Shown piece after piece: positions 28,186 to 38,023 of a stretch of 64,000 bases of DNA (position 1 is the stretch's first letter; every line of letters starts with the position of its first letter). The stretch spans positions 1,674,001 to 1,738,000 of the forward strand of contig NZ_CP134706.1 in assembly GCF_038246755.1 (NCBI RefSeq), read 5' to 3'. This DNA is from Micromonospora sp. FIMYZ51. GTDB lineage: Bacteria; Actinomycetota; Actinomycetes; Mycobacteriales; Micromonosporaceae. Below the pieces are notes generated by a model. The model was not told the DNA's origin and made no database searches. It was given only the letters and a program-made list of their open reading frames with translations. A program made the position numbers and the translations under genes.

Positions 28186-28419
28186 TTCCTCCGGGCGTGG
28201 CGAACGCACCAGGTCCTGGTAGCGGGGGTGGCAGGCACCGTAGATGGCGAAGTTGAGCCGGGCCAGGGAGAGGCTCATGTCGCCATTGGCTCCCCCGCGT
28301 ACGACGTCGGCGTCGGCGTCACCCTGGCCGTCGTCGGTCCAGAAGCAGACGGGACAGGTGCCCCCACCGGTCCGGGACGCGCAGCAGGGGCAGGCAGCGG
28401 GTACCCAGCGATCATCCAC
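28177..28419 (-). CDS. Cysteine-rich CPCC family protein
   Basis: An 80-residue protein with the CPCC domain: ACPCCASRTGGGTCPVCFW, i.e. C-P-C-C and a downstream C-P-V-C pair that probably bind zinc, followed by a DDGQ acidic stretch and the LSLARLNFAIYGAC segment of the family. Function is unknown; several members sit with toxin immunity genes, which I do not see here. GTG 28419 has GGAAAG 9 bases upstream; TTG 28437 is an alternative. The gene follows the SAM hydrolase gene on the same strand. Confidence 0.75.
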   Translation of the reverse strand: MDDRWVPAACPCCASRTGGGTCPVCFWTDDGQGDADADVVRGGANGDMSLSLARLNFAIYGACHPRYQDLVRSPRPEELP

Positions 28420-28445
28420 ACCGACAGCTTTCCACAATGGACGTT

Positions 28446-29309
28446 TCAGGCGGGTGGCACGGGGGCCGCGCCAGCACCCGCGGATCGGTCGACCCGCAGC
28501 AGCGTACCGGGGCGGACGGCCAGGAGGTCAGCGGCGCGGCCACCGTTGACCGAAAGGGCAACCAGGTCGGCCGAATCGGCGTGGGCCACCAGGGCGCCCA
28601 CCGGTGCGTCCCCGAAGGTACGCCCGTGCACGGCCTCGATCGCGGCACGGTCGCCGGCCGGGCTCACCCGCACCCGTGCCGGCAACGGCGCCAGGAGAGC
28701 GGCGGGAGCGGCCAGTTGCACGTTGCCGAAATGGTCCACCGTCAGCACCTCGGCGGTGAACCCGTCCGGCCGCTGCTCGACGACCGGCTCGGGCAACCGG
28801 ACCAGGGTCGCCGGATCGACCGCCGGACCGGCCCCGGCCAGCCGCGCGCCGGCCGCCAGCCGTGCCGCCACCGGCGCGAACACGTCCCGACCGTGGAAGG
28901 TGGCCGACACCCGAGGGGCCAGCCACTCCGGACTTGTCAACTCCACCACGGCGGTCACCCCGCCGAGCGCGTCGGCGGCGTCGAGCAGCAGGCCGTTGTC
29001 CGGCCCCACCAGGAACCCGCCGGGCGCGGCCAGCGCGAGCCCTCGGCGGGCCGTGCCGACGCCCGGATCGACCACCGCCACGTGCACCCCGATCGGCAGG
29101 TGCGGCACGGTCTGGGCCAGCACCGCAGCGCCCCGGCGTACGTCACCGGGCGGCACCAGGTGGGTCACGTCGAGCACCCGGACGGCCGGCGCGATCCGGG
29201 CGATCACCCCGTGGCAGGCCGCCACGAAACCGTCGGCCAGGCCGTAGTCGGTGGTCAGCGAGACGAACCCGGTCGATGCCGGTGCCTCGTCGCCGGTTCC
29301 ACTTGTCAC
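28446..29309 (-). CDS. SAM hydroxide adenosyltransferase (DUF62 family)
   Basis: A 287-residue member of the fluorinase/chlorinase superfamily, most of which hydrolyse S-adenosylmethionine to adenosine and methionine. The N-terminal domain has FVSLTTDYGLADGFV and VAVVDPGVGTARRG, and FLVGPDNGLLL closes the site. The catalytic Asp-Arg-His set is consistent with DPGVGT-x-R-R and ATFHGRDVFAP. The C-terminal beta domain follows (VDHFGNVQL). It lacks the extra loop that marks fluorinases, so halogenation is unlikely. Confidence 0.88.
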   Translation of the reverse strand: MTSGTGDEAPASTGFVSLTTDYGLADGFVAACHGVIARIAPAVRVLDVTHLVPPGDVRRGAAVLAQTVPHLPIGVHVAVVDPGVGTARRGLALAAPGGFLVGPDNGLLLDAADALGGVTAVVELTSPEWLAPRVSATFHGRDVFAPVAARLAAGARLAGAGPAVDPATLVRLPEPVVEQRPDGFTAEVLTVDHFGNVQLAAPAALLAPLPARVRVSPAGDRAAIEAVHGRTFGDAPVGALVAHADSADLVALSVNGGRAADLLAVRPGTLLRVDRSAGAGAAPVPPA

Positions 29310-29383
29310 AGCACCGCATGTTACGACCGGTCCGGCGACGGCGGCGAGGCTGCGGGCAGAGTCGTCAGCCGCGCGAGCCGCGG

Positions 29384-32300
29384 TCAGCTGCGCAGGCGCA
29401 GGCCGCGAGGGGTGGGGCGGAAACCGGCGGCGGTGAGGGCGTCGTGCAGCGGTGAGGAGCGGACCGGCTCGCCATCGGCGCGTTCGACCGAGATCGGACC
29501 CAACGCGCCGATGTGGACCGTGTCGGCCAGGGCCTTGCCGGCTGCGGTCAGCGCGTCGGTGTCGGCGCTGAAGGAGAGGATGGTCCGCCCGCCACGTTCC
29601 ACATAGAGCACCAGCTCACCGGCGACCAGCACGACAAGTGCGCCCGCCTTGCGGCCGGCCCGGTGGCCGGTGGCCGGTGGTGCCGTCGCATCGCCGGAGT
29701 CGACCACCCGCTCCGGCCAGGGCAGTGCGGCACCGTACGGGTTCGCCGGGTCGGTGGCCGCCAGCACCACCGCCGGACCGCCGGCCCCCGCCGGGCCGGT
29801 GCGGAGCCGTCCGCCCTCCAGCGGCTCGGCCAGGGCCCGGATCCGGTCCACCGCGCCGGGCACCGCGAACTGCGCCGCGCCCAACCCGTCGACAAAATAG
29901 CCCCGCCGGGCCGCGCCGCGCTCCTCCAGCGCGCAGAGCACCGGGTAGACCGCCGCGAAGCCGCCGGAAACCTGCTCGGCCATGACCGCGCCCCGGGTCA
30001 GCACCCCGTGCCGCTCCAGCAGCACGTCGGCCAGGGCCGCGGCTCGCCGGGTCGGGTCGAGGTCGCGTTCCGGCAGCCGGGACCAGCGGCCCGCCACCGT
30101 CGGCGGGCCACCCCGGCTGGGCAGGGCCACCCGCCCGGGGCGCCGGTAGCGGCTCCGCGCGGCGGTCGGCCGGGAGCGGTGCGCCCCGCCGCCACCGAGC
30201 AGTACCCGAAGTGGCGCGAGGGTGTCGTTTGTGAGGTGGCCGGCCCAGACCAGGTCCCAGACGACGGTGGTCAGCTCGGCGTCGTCGGTGGCGCCGACCC
30301 GGTCGGCAAGCGGCCGGAAGAACAACGCCTGCCCCTCCCCGAGGGCGTCCAGCACCGCGTCGTGCAGCGGCGTACGGGCGAGCGCCTCGTCCGGCGGTGG
30401 GAGCAGCAGCGGCGCGGTGTCGGCGTACGCCAGGGTGACCCAGCCGTCCCCACCGGAGATCGCCCCGGCACCGGCCCACAGCACCTCCCCGCTGGCGCAC
30501 AACTCGTCGAGCAGCGCGGGGGAGTAGTCGGCGACCCGGGCCGGCAGCACCAGCCGTTCCAGCGCCGACGCGGGCACGACGGCGCCCTGCAACTGCTCCA
30601 CCGTCGCGGCCACCGCCTCCACTCCACGGGTCGCGGAACCGACCTGCTGCCACCGGGGCAGGAAGGAGGCCAACGCCCGGGGCGGCACCGGTTCGATCTC
30701 CCGGCGTAACGCCGCCAGCGACCGGCGGCGCAGCAGCCGCAGCACCTCCGCGTCGCACCACTGGGTGCCGGCCGTCTGCGGGGTGAACTCGCCGGAGACC
30801 ACCCGCCCGGTGGCGGCCAGCCGGCGCAGCGCCTGCTCCACCACGAAGACGCCCAGCCCGAACCGGGCCGCGCAGCTGGCCGCGCTGAACGGGGCGTGGG
30901 TGCGGGCGTACCGGGCGACGAGATCGCCGAGCGGGTCGGTGACCGGTTCGAGGTACGCCTCGGCGATGCCCACCGGCAGGGCCACGCCGAGGGCGTCGCG
31001 CAGCCGGCCGGCGTCCTCCACGACCACCCAGCGCTCCTGCCCGGCGATGCGTACCCGCACCAGCCGGCGGGCCGCAACCAGGTCGGTCAGCCAGTCGACC
31101 GGCACCCCGCGCTCGGCCAACTCGTCGTCGCTCAGGTCGCCGAGCTGGCGCAGCAACTCGACCACGTCCTCCGCGTCCCGGGGCCGGCGTTGCGGTGTCA
31201 GCCAGCGCAGCTGCCGCTCGGTCTCGGCGAGCACCGCCGGGTCGAGCAGTTCACGCAGGTCGACCCGGCCGAGCAGCTCACCGAGCAGGGCCGAATCCAG
31301 CGCCAACGCCGCGGCCCGGCGCTCGGCGAGCGGGGCGTCGCCCTCGTAGAGGAAAGCGCCGACGTAACCGAAGAGCAGCGACCGGGCGAACGGCGACGGC
31401 CGGGGCGTCTCCACCTCCACCAGCCGCACCCGACGGCCCGCCAGGTCACGCATCACCTGGGTCAGGGCGGGCAGGTCGAAGACATCCTGGAGGCATTCCC
31501 GGGCGGCCTCCAGGGTGACCGGGAAATCGGCGTACTCGCGGGCGACGTCGAGCAGTTGGGCGGCGCGCTGCCGCTGCTGCCAGAGCGGCTGGCGGCGGCG
31601 CGGGTCGCGGCGGGGCAGCAGCAGCGACCGCGCGGCGCACTCCCGGAACCGGGCGGCGAAGAGCGCCGAGGTGCCGACCGACTCCTCCACCAACTGGGCG
31701 ATCTCCTCCGCGTCGAAGGCCACCACGTCGGCGCCGGGTGGGCTGTCGGCGGTGTCCGGCAGGCGTACGACGATCCCGTCGTCGGCGGGCATCACCTGGG
31801 CGTCCACGCCGTGGCGTTCGGCGAGTCGGCGGCCGATGGCCAGGGCCCAGGGTGCGTTCACCCGGGCGCCGAGGACGCTGTGCACGGCGAGCCGCCAGTC
31901 GCCCAGCTCGTCCCGGAACCGCTCGACCACCACCGTCCGGTCGTCCGGCAACGCGCGGGTCGCGGCCTGCTGCTCGCGCAGGTACGCCACCAGGTTGCCG
32001 GCGGCCCAGTCGTCCAACCCGGCGGTACGCAGCGCGGCCAGCGCCGCGTCGTCGGTCTGCCGTAGCAGGCCCCGGATCCGGGCCCCGATCGCCCTTCCCA
32101 ACTCCACCGGACGGCCGGGCTGGTCGCCCTTCCAGAACGGCATCTTGGCCGCCTGACCGGGGGCGGGGGAAACCAGCACCCGGTCCGGAGTGATCTCCTC
32201 GATCCGCCAGGAGGAGGAGCCGAGCAGGAAGACGTCGCCGACCCGGGACTCGTAGACCATCTCCTCGTCCAGCTCGCCGACCCGGGCGGCGCGCTCCGCG

Positions 32301-33979
32301 CCGGCCAGGAAGACGCCGAACAGGCCCCGGTCCGGGATGGTGCCGCCACTGGTGACCGCGAGCCGCTGCGCCCCCGGCCGGCCGGTCAGCACGTCGGCGG
32401 TGCGATCCCAGACCAGCCGGGGACGCAGTTCGGCGAAGGCGGTCGACGGGTAGCGCCCGGAGAGCATGTCCAGCACGGCGTGCAGGGCCGAGTCGGGCAG
32501 TTCGGCGAAGGGTGCCGCGCGGCGGACCACCGCGGCCAGGTCGCCGACCCGCCACTGGTCCAGGGCGACCATCGCGACGATCTGCTGGGCGAGCACGTCC
32601 AGCGGGTTGCGGGGATGGTGCAACTCCTCGATCGCGGCGTCGCCCATCCGCTCGGCGACCACGGTGCAGGAGAGCAGGTCACCGCGGTGCTTGGGCAACA
32701 CCACCCCCCGGGAGACGGCGCCGACCTGGTGCCCGGCCCGGCCCACGCGTTGCAGGCCGGCGGCCACGCTCGGTGGCGCCTCGATCTGCACCACCAGGTC
32801 TACCGCGCCCATGTCGATGCCGAGTTCGAGGCTGGAGGTGGCGACCACGGCGGGCAGTTGCCCCGCCTTGAGCGACTCCTCGATGTGCCGCCGCTCCTCC
32901 CGGGAGACGCTGCCGTGATGTGCCCGGGCGAGCACCGGCGGCGCGCCGGAGACCGAGCCGGCCTGGGCCATCATCTCCGCCGGCGGCCGGGCGGGTTGGT
33001 GGGCCGCGTTCGGGGTGGCTCCGGCGCTCTCCTCGGCGGCGAGTTCGTTGAGCCGGGCGCAGAGCCGCTCGGCGCTGCGTCGGGAGTTGGTGAAGACGAT
33101 CGTGGACCGGTGCGCCCGGATCAGGGCATAGACCCGTTCCTCCACGGCCGGCCAGATCGAGGCGGTGCGCGGGCCGCCGAGGTCGTCCTGCGCTGCGTCC
33201 TGCTCGTCGAGCCGGGTCATGTTCTCCACCGGCACCTGGACGCTGACCTCGATCGTCTTGGCGCTCGCCGGCGCGACCACGTCCACCGGCCGGGCACCGG
33301 CGAGGAACCGGGCGCACTCGTCGAGTGGTCGGACCGTCGCGGAGAGCCCGATCCGCTGGGCCGGGGCGGGCAGCAACTCGTCCAGCCGTTCCAGGGAGAG
33401 CGCCAGGTGGGCACCGCGTTTGGTGCCGGCCACCGCGTGCACCTCATCGATGATCACCGTCTCGACGCCGCGCAGCGAGTCCCGCGCGGCCGAGGTGAGC
33501 AGCAGGAACAGCGACTCCGGCGTGGTGATCAGGATGTCCGGTGGGGTGCGGGCGAACGCTCGGCGCTCGTCGGCGGGGGTGTCGCCGGTGCGCATGCCGA
33601 CGGTGATCTCGGGTGGCGGCAGCGCGAGTCGGGTGGCGGCCTGCCGGATGCCCGCGAGCGGGGCGCGCAGGTTGCGTTCGACGTCGACCGCGAGGGCCTT
33701 GAGCGGACTGACGTAGAGCACCCGGCAGCGGTGCCGGGCGTCGGTCGGTGCCGGCTCGCGGGCCAGCCGGTCGAGCGACCAGAGGAAGGCCGCGAGGGTC
33801 TTGCCGGAGCCGGTCGGTGCCACGACGAGGGCATGGCGCCCGGCGGCGACCGCCGTCCAGGCGCCGACCTGTGCCGCCGTCGGCGCGGCGAAGGCCGCGT
33901 CGAACCACTCCCGGGTCGCCGGGCCGAACCGGGAGAGCGCCGCCTCGGCCGGCGAGGCTGCCAGGGAATCCGCCACCAC
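29384..33979 (-). CDS. lhr: Lhr-type ATP-dependent DNA helicase (long form)
   Basis: At 1531 residues this is a full-length bacterial Lhr: a 3'-5' ssDNA translocase and RNA:DNA helicase linked to DNA repair. The Lhr core has Walker A APTGSGKT at 54-61 and the DEVH box at 178-181, followed by LALSLERLDELL and SATVRPLDE. The second RecA fold has VFTNSRRSAERLC, ATSSLELGIDMG and QRVGRAGHQ. The winged helix and beta-barrel follow, and the long C-terminal tail is present. The mycobacterial long form is of similar size. GTG 33979 or 33976 may be the start. It stands alone. Confidence 0.95.
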   Translation of the reverse strand: MVADSLAASPAEAALSRFGPATREWFDAAFAAPTAAQVGAWTAVAAGRHALVVAPTGSGKTLAAFLWSLDRLAREPAPTDARHRCRVLYVSPLKALAVDVERNLRAPLAGIRQAATRLALPPPEITVGMRTGDTPADERRAFARTPPDILITTPESLFLLLTSAARDSLRGVETVIIDEVHAVAGTKRGAHLALSLERLDELLPAPAQRIGLSATVRPLDECARFLAGARPVDVVAPASAKTIEVSVQVPVENMTRLDEQDAAQDDLGGPRTASIWPAVEERVYALIRAHRSTIVFTNSRRSAERLCARLNELAAEESAGATPNAAHQPARPPAEMMAQAGSVSGAPPVLARAHHGSVSREERRHIEESLKAGQLPAVVATSSLELGIDMGAVDLVVQIEAPPSVAAGLQRVGRAGHQVGAVSRGVVLPKHRGDLLSCTVVAERMGDAAIEELHHPRNPLDVLAQQIVAMVALDQWRVGDLAAVVRRAAPFAELPDSALHAVLDMLSGRYPSTAFAELRPRLVWDRTADVLTGRPGAQRLAVTSGGTIPDRGLFGVFLAGAERAARVGELDEEMVYESRVGDVFLLGSSSWRIEEITPDRVLVSPAPGQAAKMPFWKGDQPGRPVELGRAIGARIRGLLRQTDDAALAALRTAGLDDWAAGNLVAYLREQQAATRALPDDRTVVVERFRDELGDWRLAVHSVLGARVNAPWALAIGRRLAERHGVDAQVMPADDGIVVRLPDTADSPPGADVVAFDAEEIAQLVEESVGTSALFAARFRECAARSLLLPRRDPRRRQPLWQQRQRAAQLLDVAREYADFPVTLEAARECLQDVFDLPALTQVMRDLAGRRVRLVEVETPRPSPFARSLLFGYVGAFLYEGDAPLAERRAAALALDSALLGELLGRVDLRELLDPAVLAETERQLRWLTPQRRPRDAEDVVELLRQLGDLSDDELAERGVPVDWLTDLVAARRLVRVRIAGQERWVVVEDAGRLRDALGVALPVGIAEAYLEPVTDPLGDLVARYARTHAPFSAASCAARFGLGVFVVEQALRRLAATGRVVSGEFTPQTAGTQWCDAEVLRLLRRRSLAALRREIEPVPPRALASFLPRWQQVGSATRGVEAVAATVEQLQGAVVPASALERLVLPARVADYSPALLDELCASGEVLWAGAGAISGGDGWVTLAYADTAPLLLPPPDEALARTPLHDAVLDALGEGQALFFRPLADRVGATDDAELTTVVWDLVWAGHLTNDTLAPLRVLLGGGGAHRSRPTAARSRYRRPGRVALPSRGGPPTVAGRWSRLPERDLDPTRRAAALADVLLERHGVLTRGAVMAEQVSGGFAAVYPVLCALEERGAARRGYFVDGLGAAQFAVPGAVDRIRALAEPLEGGRLRTGPAGAGGPAVVLAATDPANPYGAALPWPERVVDSGDATAPPATGHRAGRKAGALVVLVAGELVLYVERGGRTILSFSADTDALTAAGKALADTVHIGALGPISVERADGEPVRSSPLHDALTAAGFRPTPRGLRLRS

Positions 33980-34071
33980 CCCATCCTGCCCCCGCCCACC
34001 GACAACCAGCCCGGGACGGCGGGAGGGGTATGCCTGGTTAAGCCATTACAGGTGAGTTGACCGTAGATTCC

Positions 34072-34088
34072 GTTAAGTCTTACTTAAC
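34072..34088. promoter_or_regulatory. Perfect 7-base inverted repeat upstream of an unknown gene
   Basis: GTTAAGT at 34072-34078 and ACTTAAC at 34082-34088, separated by CTT. It is AT-rich against a GC-rich background and lies 67 bases ahead of the gene at 34156, between that gene and the divergent lhr. An operator or promoter element is likely. Confidence 0.45.
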
Positions 34089-34155
34089 TGCTTGCTAGTG
34101 GCCAACAACATAAAGTAACTTCACTCGCGATGCGGTAAGTGGTGGAGGGAAGCGT

Positions 34156-34548
34156 ATGGCCGTCGAGGAGCGGAGCCCCGGGTCCGGCACCGACGTCCTG
34201 ATTCGCAAGGTCGACAGTCGCCTCGTCGCCCTCCGGGCCGGGCTGCACGGCCCCGATCTCGAACTGGCCGAACGGCTCGCCGGTTGCCTGCGCGAGCTGG
34301 TCCATTCCACCGCCCAGGCCAGCGCGGTCGACCGGGCGCAGGTGCGCGTCGCCGTGCACTACTTCGTGCTGCGCCGGGAGAGCCGTGGTCGGTTGCTCTC
34401 GGTGCGCTCGCTTACCGCCACCCAGCGGCTTGTCGACCGGGCGGCGCTCCGGCTCGGCCGGCCCGACCTGACCGTCGAGGGGCGAAACGGGCGCGCCGTC
34501 GAGGGCACGACGATTGAGGGCCGGGCCCGGCACGCCGGTCGACAGTGA
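34156..34548 (+). CDS. Hypothetical protein, helical
   Basis: A 130-residue protein with mostly helical, charged sequence and a conserved-looking core AQVRVAVHYFVLRRESRGRLLS. The C-terminus is basic and disordered. There is no membrane segment or signal. GGAGGGAAG sits just before the ATG, so translation is likely. I do not recognise the family. It stands alone between lhr and the mrp operon, with an AT-rich leader carrying the palindrome at 34072-34088. Confidence 0.7.
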   Translation: MAVEERSPGSGTDVLIRKVDSRLVALRAGLHGPDLELAERLAGCLRELVHSTAQASAVDRAQVRVAVHYFVLRRESRGRLLSVRSLTATQRLVDRAALRLGRPDLTVEGRNGRAVEGTTIEGRARHAGRQ

Positions 34549-34703
34549 CCGGCCGGCCGGCTCCCGCGCCGTCCGCCCGATCGCTGCGGAACTGTGGCGA
34601 TTTCGGGAAAACGGCCCATAACGTACGCGAATTATCGTCTGATCGCTCCTAGGCGCCGTGCACCCGGGAGGGGCGCCCCTGCCCACCTCGACCGGGAGCG
34701 CGC

Positions 34704-37535
34704 GTGCTCGTACTGCTGATCCTGCATCTCGTGGCGGCCCTCGTGGCACCGCTACTGGTGCGTTGGTGGGGCCCGCGCGCCTGCTACCTCCTGGCACTGG
34801 TGCCGGCCGTGGCGTTCGGCTGGGCGCTGGTGCGCACCCCCACCGTCGCCGACGGCGGCGCGGTGACCGAGACGTACGGGTGGATTCCCCGGCTGGGCCT
34901 GAACCTGGACCTGCGGATGACCACCCTGTCCTGGCTGATGGTGCTGCTGGTCGGCGGAGTCGGCGCGCTGGTGCTGCTCTACAGCGGTCGGTACTTCCCG
35001 CCCGGCGCGGTCGGCACCGCCCGGTACGCCGGGGTGATGGTGGCCTTCGCCGGCGCCATGCTCGGCCTCGTCCTCGCCGACGACCTGCTGCTGCTCTACG
35101 TCTGCTGGGAACTCACCACGGTCTTCTCGTACCTGCTGATCGGGCACAGCACCGAGCGGCGTTCCAGCCGCTGGGCGGCGGTCCAGGCGCTGACCGTGAC
35201 CACGCTCGGCGGGCTGGCCATGCTTGTCGGGTTCATCATGCTCGGCCACCACGCCGGCACCTACCGCTTGTCGGAGCTGGCCGGTCGCCCGCTGCCCGGC
35301 GGCGCGTACCTGGTCACCGCCGTGCTGCTGATCCTGCTCGGGGCGTTGTCCAAGTCGGCGGTACTGCCGTTCACCTCGTGGCTGCCGGTGGCGATGGCGG
35401 CACCGACACCGGTGAGCGCGTACCTGCACGCGGCGGCGATGGTGAAGGCCGGCGTCTACCTGCTCGGCCTGCTCGCCCCGGTGCTCGCCCTGGCCGGCCC
35501 GTGGCGGCCGGTCGTCCTGGTCGCCGGGCTCGCCACAATGGTGTTGGGCGGCTGGGCCGCGCTCCGGCAGACCGATCTGAAGCTGCTGCTGGCGTACGGC
35601 ACGGTGAGCCAGTTGGGCCTGTTGACAGCGGTCGTCGGGCTGGGCACCGCCGACGCCGCCCTGGCCGGGGTCGCGATGCTGCTCGCCCACGCCCTGTTCA
35701 AGGCGGCGCTGTTCCTCGTCGTCGGCGCGATCGATCACGGTGCCGGCACCCGGGACCTGCGCGAGCTGTCCGGGCTGTGGCGAAGCGCGCCGGTCCTGGC
35801 CGGGGTGGCGCTGCTCGCCGCCGCGTCGATGGCGGGCATGCCACCGCTGGTCGGCTTCGTCGCCAAGGAAGCCATCTTCGCCGCGTTCACCGACCGCCCG
35901 CTGGTGCTGGCGGTGCTTGTCGCCGGCACCGCACTCACCGTCGCGTACAGCATCAGGTTCCTCTGGGGCGCGTTCGCCACCCGCCGCACGGCCGCCCCCA
36001 CCGAGCTGGGCCGGGTGGCCGTGCCGATGCTGGTGCCGCCGGCGCTGCTGGCGGTGGCCGGGCTGGTCGCGGGGCTGGCGGCCGGTGGGCTGGACCAGCT
36101 GCTGCGCCCGTACGCCGAACTCCTCGGCCCGCCCCACGCGCACCTGGCGCTCTGGCCCGGCCTGAACCTGGCTCTGGGCCTGTCCGCGCTGACCCTGGTG
36201 ACCGGCGTGGTGCTGTTCGCGCTGCGCGGCCCGCTGGCTCCGGTGCTGTCCCGGCTGCGCTCGCCGGTCACCGGTCAACAAGGCTACGAGTGGATCATCC
36301 ATCGCTTCGACCGGGCGGCGGTGGACATCACAAGCGTCACCCAGCGTGGCTCCCTGCCGCAGTACCTCGGCCTGATCCTGATCGTGCTGGCCGCCGTGCC
36401 AGGCGGCACGTTGCTGCTGCTGAAGCCCTGGGAGCAGCCAATCGCGACGTGGTCCAGCCCAGTGCAGCCGGTGGTGCTGCTGGTGATCAGCATCGCCGCC
36501 CTGCTCGCCGTGGGCGCCACCCGTCGGCTGACCGCGATGCTGCTGGTCGGGATGACCGGCTACGGCACCGCGATGCTCTTCGTGCTGTACGGCGCCCCCG
36601 ATCTGGCGTTGACCCAGTTCCTGGTGGAAACCGTGACCATCGCGGTCTTCGTGCTGGTGCTGCGGCGGTTGCCGGCGCGGTTCTCGGTGCGGCCGTTGCG
36701 CCGCAGTCGCTGGGTGCGCCAGGTGATCGGCCTGACGGTCGGTGCGACGGTCGCCGGGCTCGCGGTGGCCGCCACAAGTGCCCGCCGGGCGCCCTCCATC
36801 TCCGAGCAGTTTCCCGACCTGGCCGTCGAGCAGGGCCACGGCCGCAACGTGGTGAACGTGACGCTTGTCGACATCCGGGCCTGGGACACCCTGGGCGAGC
36901 TGACGGTGCTGGTGGCGGCGGCGACCGGAGTGGCCAGCCTGGTCTTCCTGCGGTCCCGGACCGGGCCCCGTCCCCGTCGGTTGGCGGCGGAACAGGAGCG
37001 GCCGGCCGGCCGGCCGATCTGGCTACGCGGCGGCGCCACGCTGCACGAGCGGCACCGCTCGATCGTGCTGGAGGTGATCACCCGGCTGATCTTCCACACC
37101 GCCGTACTCTTCTCCTTCTACCTGCTCTTCTCCGGGCACAACGCGCCCGGCGGCGGCTTCGCCGGCGGCCTGGTGGCCAGCCTGGCGCTGACCATGCGCT
37201 ACCTCGCCGGCGGTCGCCAGGAACTGGCCGAGGCCGCCCCGATCGGCGCCGGCACCGTGCTCGGCATCGGGCTGGCGGTCGCGGCCGGTGGCGGCGCGCT
37301 CGCACTGCTGACCAGTGGTGCGGTTCTGGGTAGCACGAAGGTCGATCTCTGGCTGCCGCTGATCGGAAACTTCTACCTGGTCACCTCGCTCTTCTTCGAC
37401 ATCGGTGTCTACCTGGTGGTGATCGGGCTGGCGCTGGACGTGCTGCGCAGCCTCGGCGCCGAGGTGGACCGGCACATCGAGGCGGGCCGGGCCAACGGGG
37501 ACTTCACCCCCGACCCGCAGGGGGAGAGCTCGTGA
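34704..37535 (+). CDS. mrpA: Na+/H+ antiporter subunit A with MrpB-like C-terminus
   Basis: The 943-residue protein contains an NADH-dehydrogenase-5/MrpA-type antiporter domain (residues about 1-480, with VCWELTTVFSYLLIG and KSAVLPFTSWLPVAMAAPTPVSAYLHAA). A DUF4040/MrpA C-terminal region follows (GYGTAMLFVLYGAPDLALTQF). An MrpB domain ends it (RLIFHTAVLFSFYLLFSGHNAPGGGFAGGL, about 795-920). No separate mrpB gene follows, so A and B are fused. The Mrp complex exchanges Na+ for H+ and supports pH and salt tolerance. GTG 34704 opens a seven-cistron-equivalent operon. Upstream bases 34549-34703 hold a 12-base palindrome AGGGGCGCCCCT at 34669-34680. Confidence 0.93.
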   Translation: MLVLLILHLVAALVAPLLVRWWGPRACYLLALVPAVAFGWALVRTPTVADGGAVTETYGWIPRLGLNLDLRMTTLSWLMVLLVGGVGALVLLYSGRYFPPGAVGTARYAGVMVAFAGAMLGLVLADDLLLLYVCWELTTVFSYLLIGHSTERRSSRWAAVQALTVTTLGGLAMLVGFIMLGHHAGTYRLSELAGRPLPGGAYLVTAVLLILLGALSKSAVLPFTSWLPVAMAAPTPVSAYLHAAAMVKAGVYLLGLLAPVLALAGPWRPVVLVAGLATMVLGGWAALRQTDLKLLLAYGTVSQLGLLTAVVGLGTADAALAGVAMLLAHALFKAALFLVVGAIDHGAGTRDLRELSGLWRSAPVLAGVALLAAASMAGMPPLVGFVAKEAIFAAFTDRPLVLAVLVAGTALTVAYSIRFLWGAFATRRTAAPTELGRVAVPMLVPPALLAVAGLVAGLAAGGLDQLLRPYAELLGPPHAHLALWPGLNLALGLSALTLVTGVVLFALRGPLAPVLSRLRSPVTGQQGYEWIIHRFDRAAVDITSVTQRGSLPQYLGLILIVLAAVPGGTLLLLKPWEQPIATWSSPVQPVVLLVISIAALLAVGATRRLTAMLLVGMTGYGTAMLFVLYGAPDLALTQFLVETVTIAVFVLVLRRLPARFSVRPLRRSRWVRQVIGLTVGATVAGLAVAATSARRAPSISEQFPDLAVEQGHGRNVVNVTLVDIRAWDTLGELTVLVAAATGVASLVFLRSRTGPRPRRLAAEQERPAGRPIWLRGGATLHERHRSIVLEVITRLIFHTAVLFSFYLLFSGHNAPGGGFAGGLVASLALTMRYLAGGRQELAEAAPIGAGTVLGIGLAVAAGGGALALLTSGAVLGSTKVDLWLPLIGNFYLVTSLFFDIGVYLVVIGLALDVLRSLGAEVDRHIEAGRANGDFTPDPQGESS

Positions 37536-38023
37536 TGGTCTCCGGTGCCAACCTGGTGTCCTTCCTCGCGATCGGCGTGCTCGTCGGCTGCGGGGTGGCC
37601 CTGCTGTTGGAGCGCAGCCTGACCCGCGTCCTGCTCGGCATCATCCTGATCGGCAACGGGGTCAACCTGCTGATCATCTTTGGCGGTCGAGCCGGTCGGG
37701 CACCGGTGGTCGGGGTCTCCGAGCCCGAGCAGATGAGCGACGCCCTGCCGCAGGCCATGGTGCTCACCGCCATCGTGATCACGTTCGGGTTCACCGCCTT
37801 CCTGCTGGCGATCAGTTATCGCAGCTGGTATCTGACCGGCGACGACGAGGTGCCGGACGACATCGAGGACCGGCAGATCGTGCGCCGCGCCGCGCACAAG
37901 GAGGTCTCCACCGCCGACCTGAGCGACGACAGCGCGGCGACCGACCCGGAACAGATCGACGCCCCGGCACCCCGCCGGCCGCGTGGTGAGGACCTGCCCG
38001 GCAACGGGGAGGGGCCGGCATGA
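37535..38023 (+). CDS. mrpC: Na+/H+ antiporter subunit C
   Basis: A 162-residue NuoK-like subunit with three membrane helices. Family motifs are GIILIGNGVNLLI and ALPQAMVLTAIVITFGFTAF. A charged cytosolic tail of about 55 residues extends beyond the usual MrpC length. The ATG overlaps the mrpA stop by one base (TGATG) with GGGGAGAG upstream, and the stop overlaps mrpD by four bases. It is a structural part of the Mrp complex. Confidence 0.93.
   Translation: MVSGANLVSFLAIGVLVGCGVALLLERSLTRVLLGIILIGNGVNLLIIFGGRAGRAPVVGVSEPEQMSDALPQAMVLTAIVITFGFTAFLLAISYRSWYLTGDDEVPDDIEDRQIVRRAAHKEVSTADLSDDSAATDPEQIDAPAPRRPRGEDLPGNGEGPA

Noticed and set aside
28446..29309. Fluorinase or chlorinase
   Set aside because: The halogenase-specific loop is absent and the neighbours are not biosynthetic; ordinary SAM hydrolase-type fits better.
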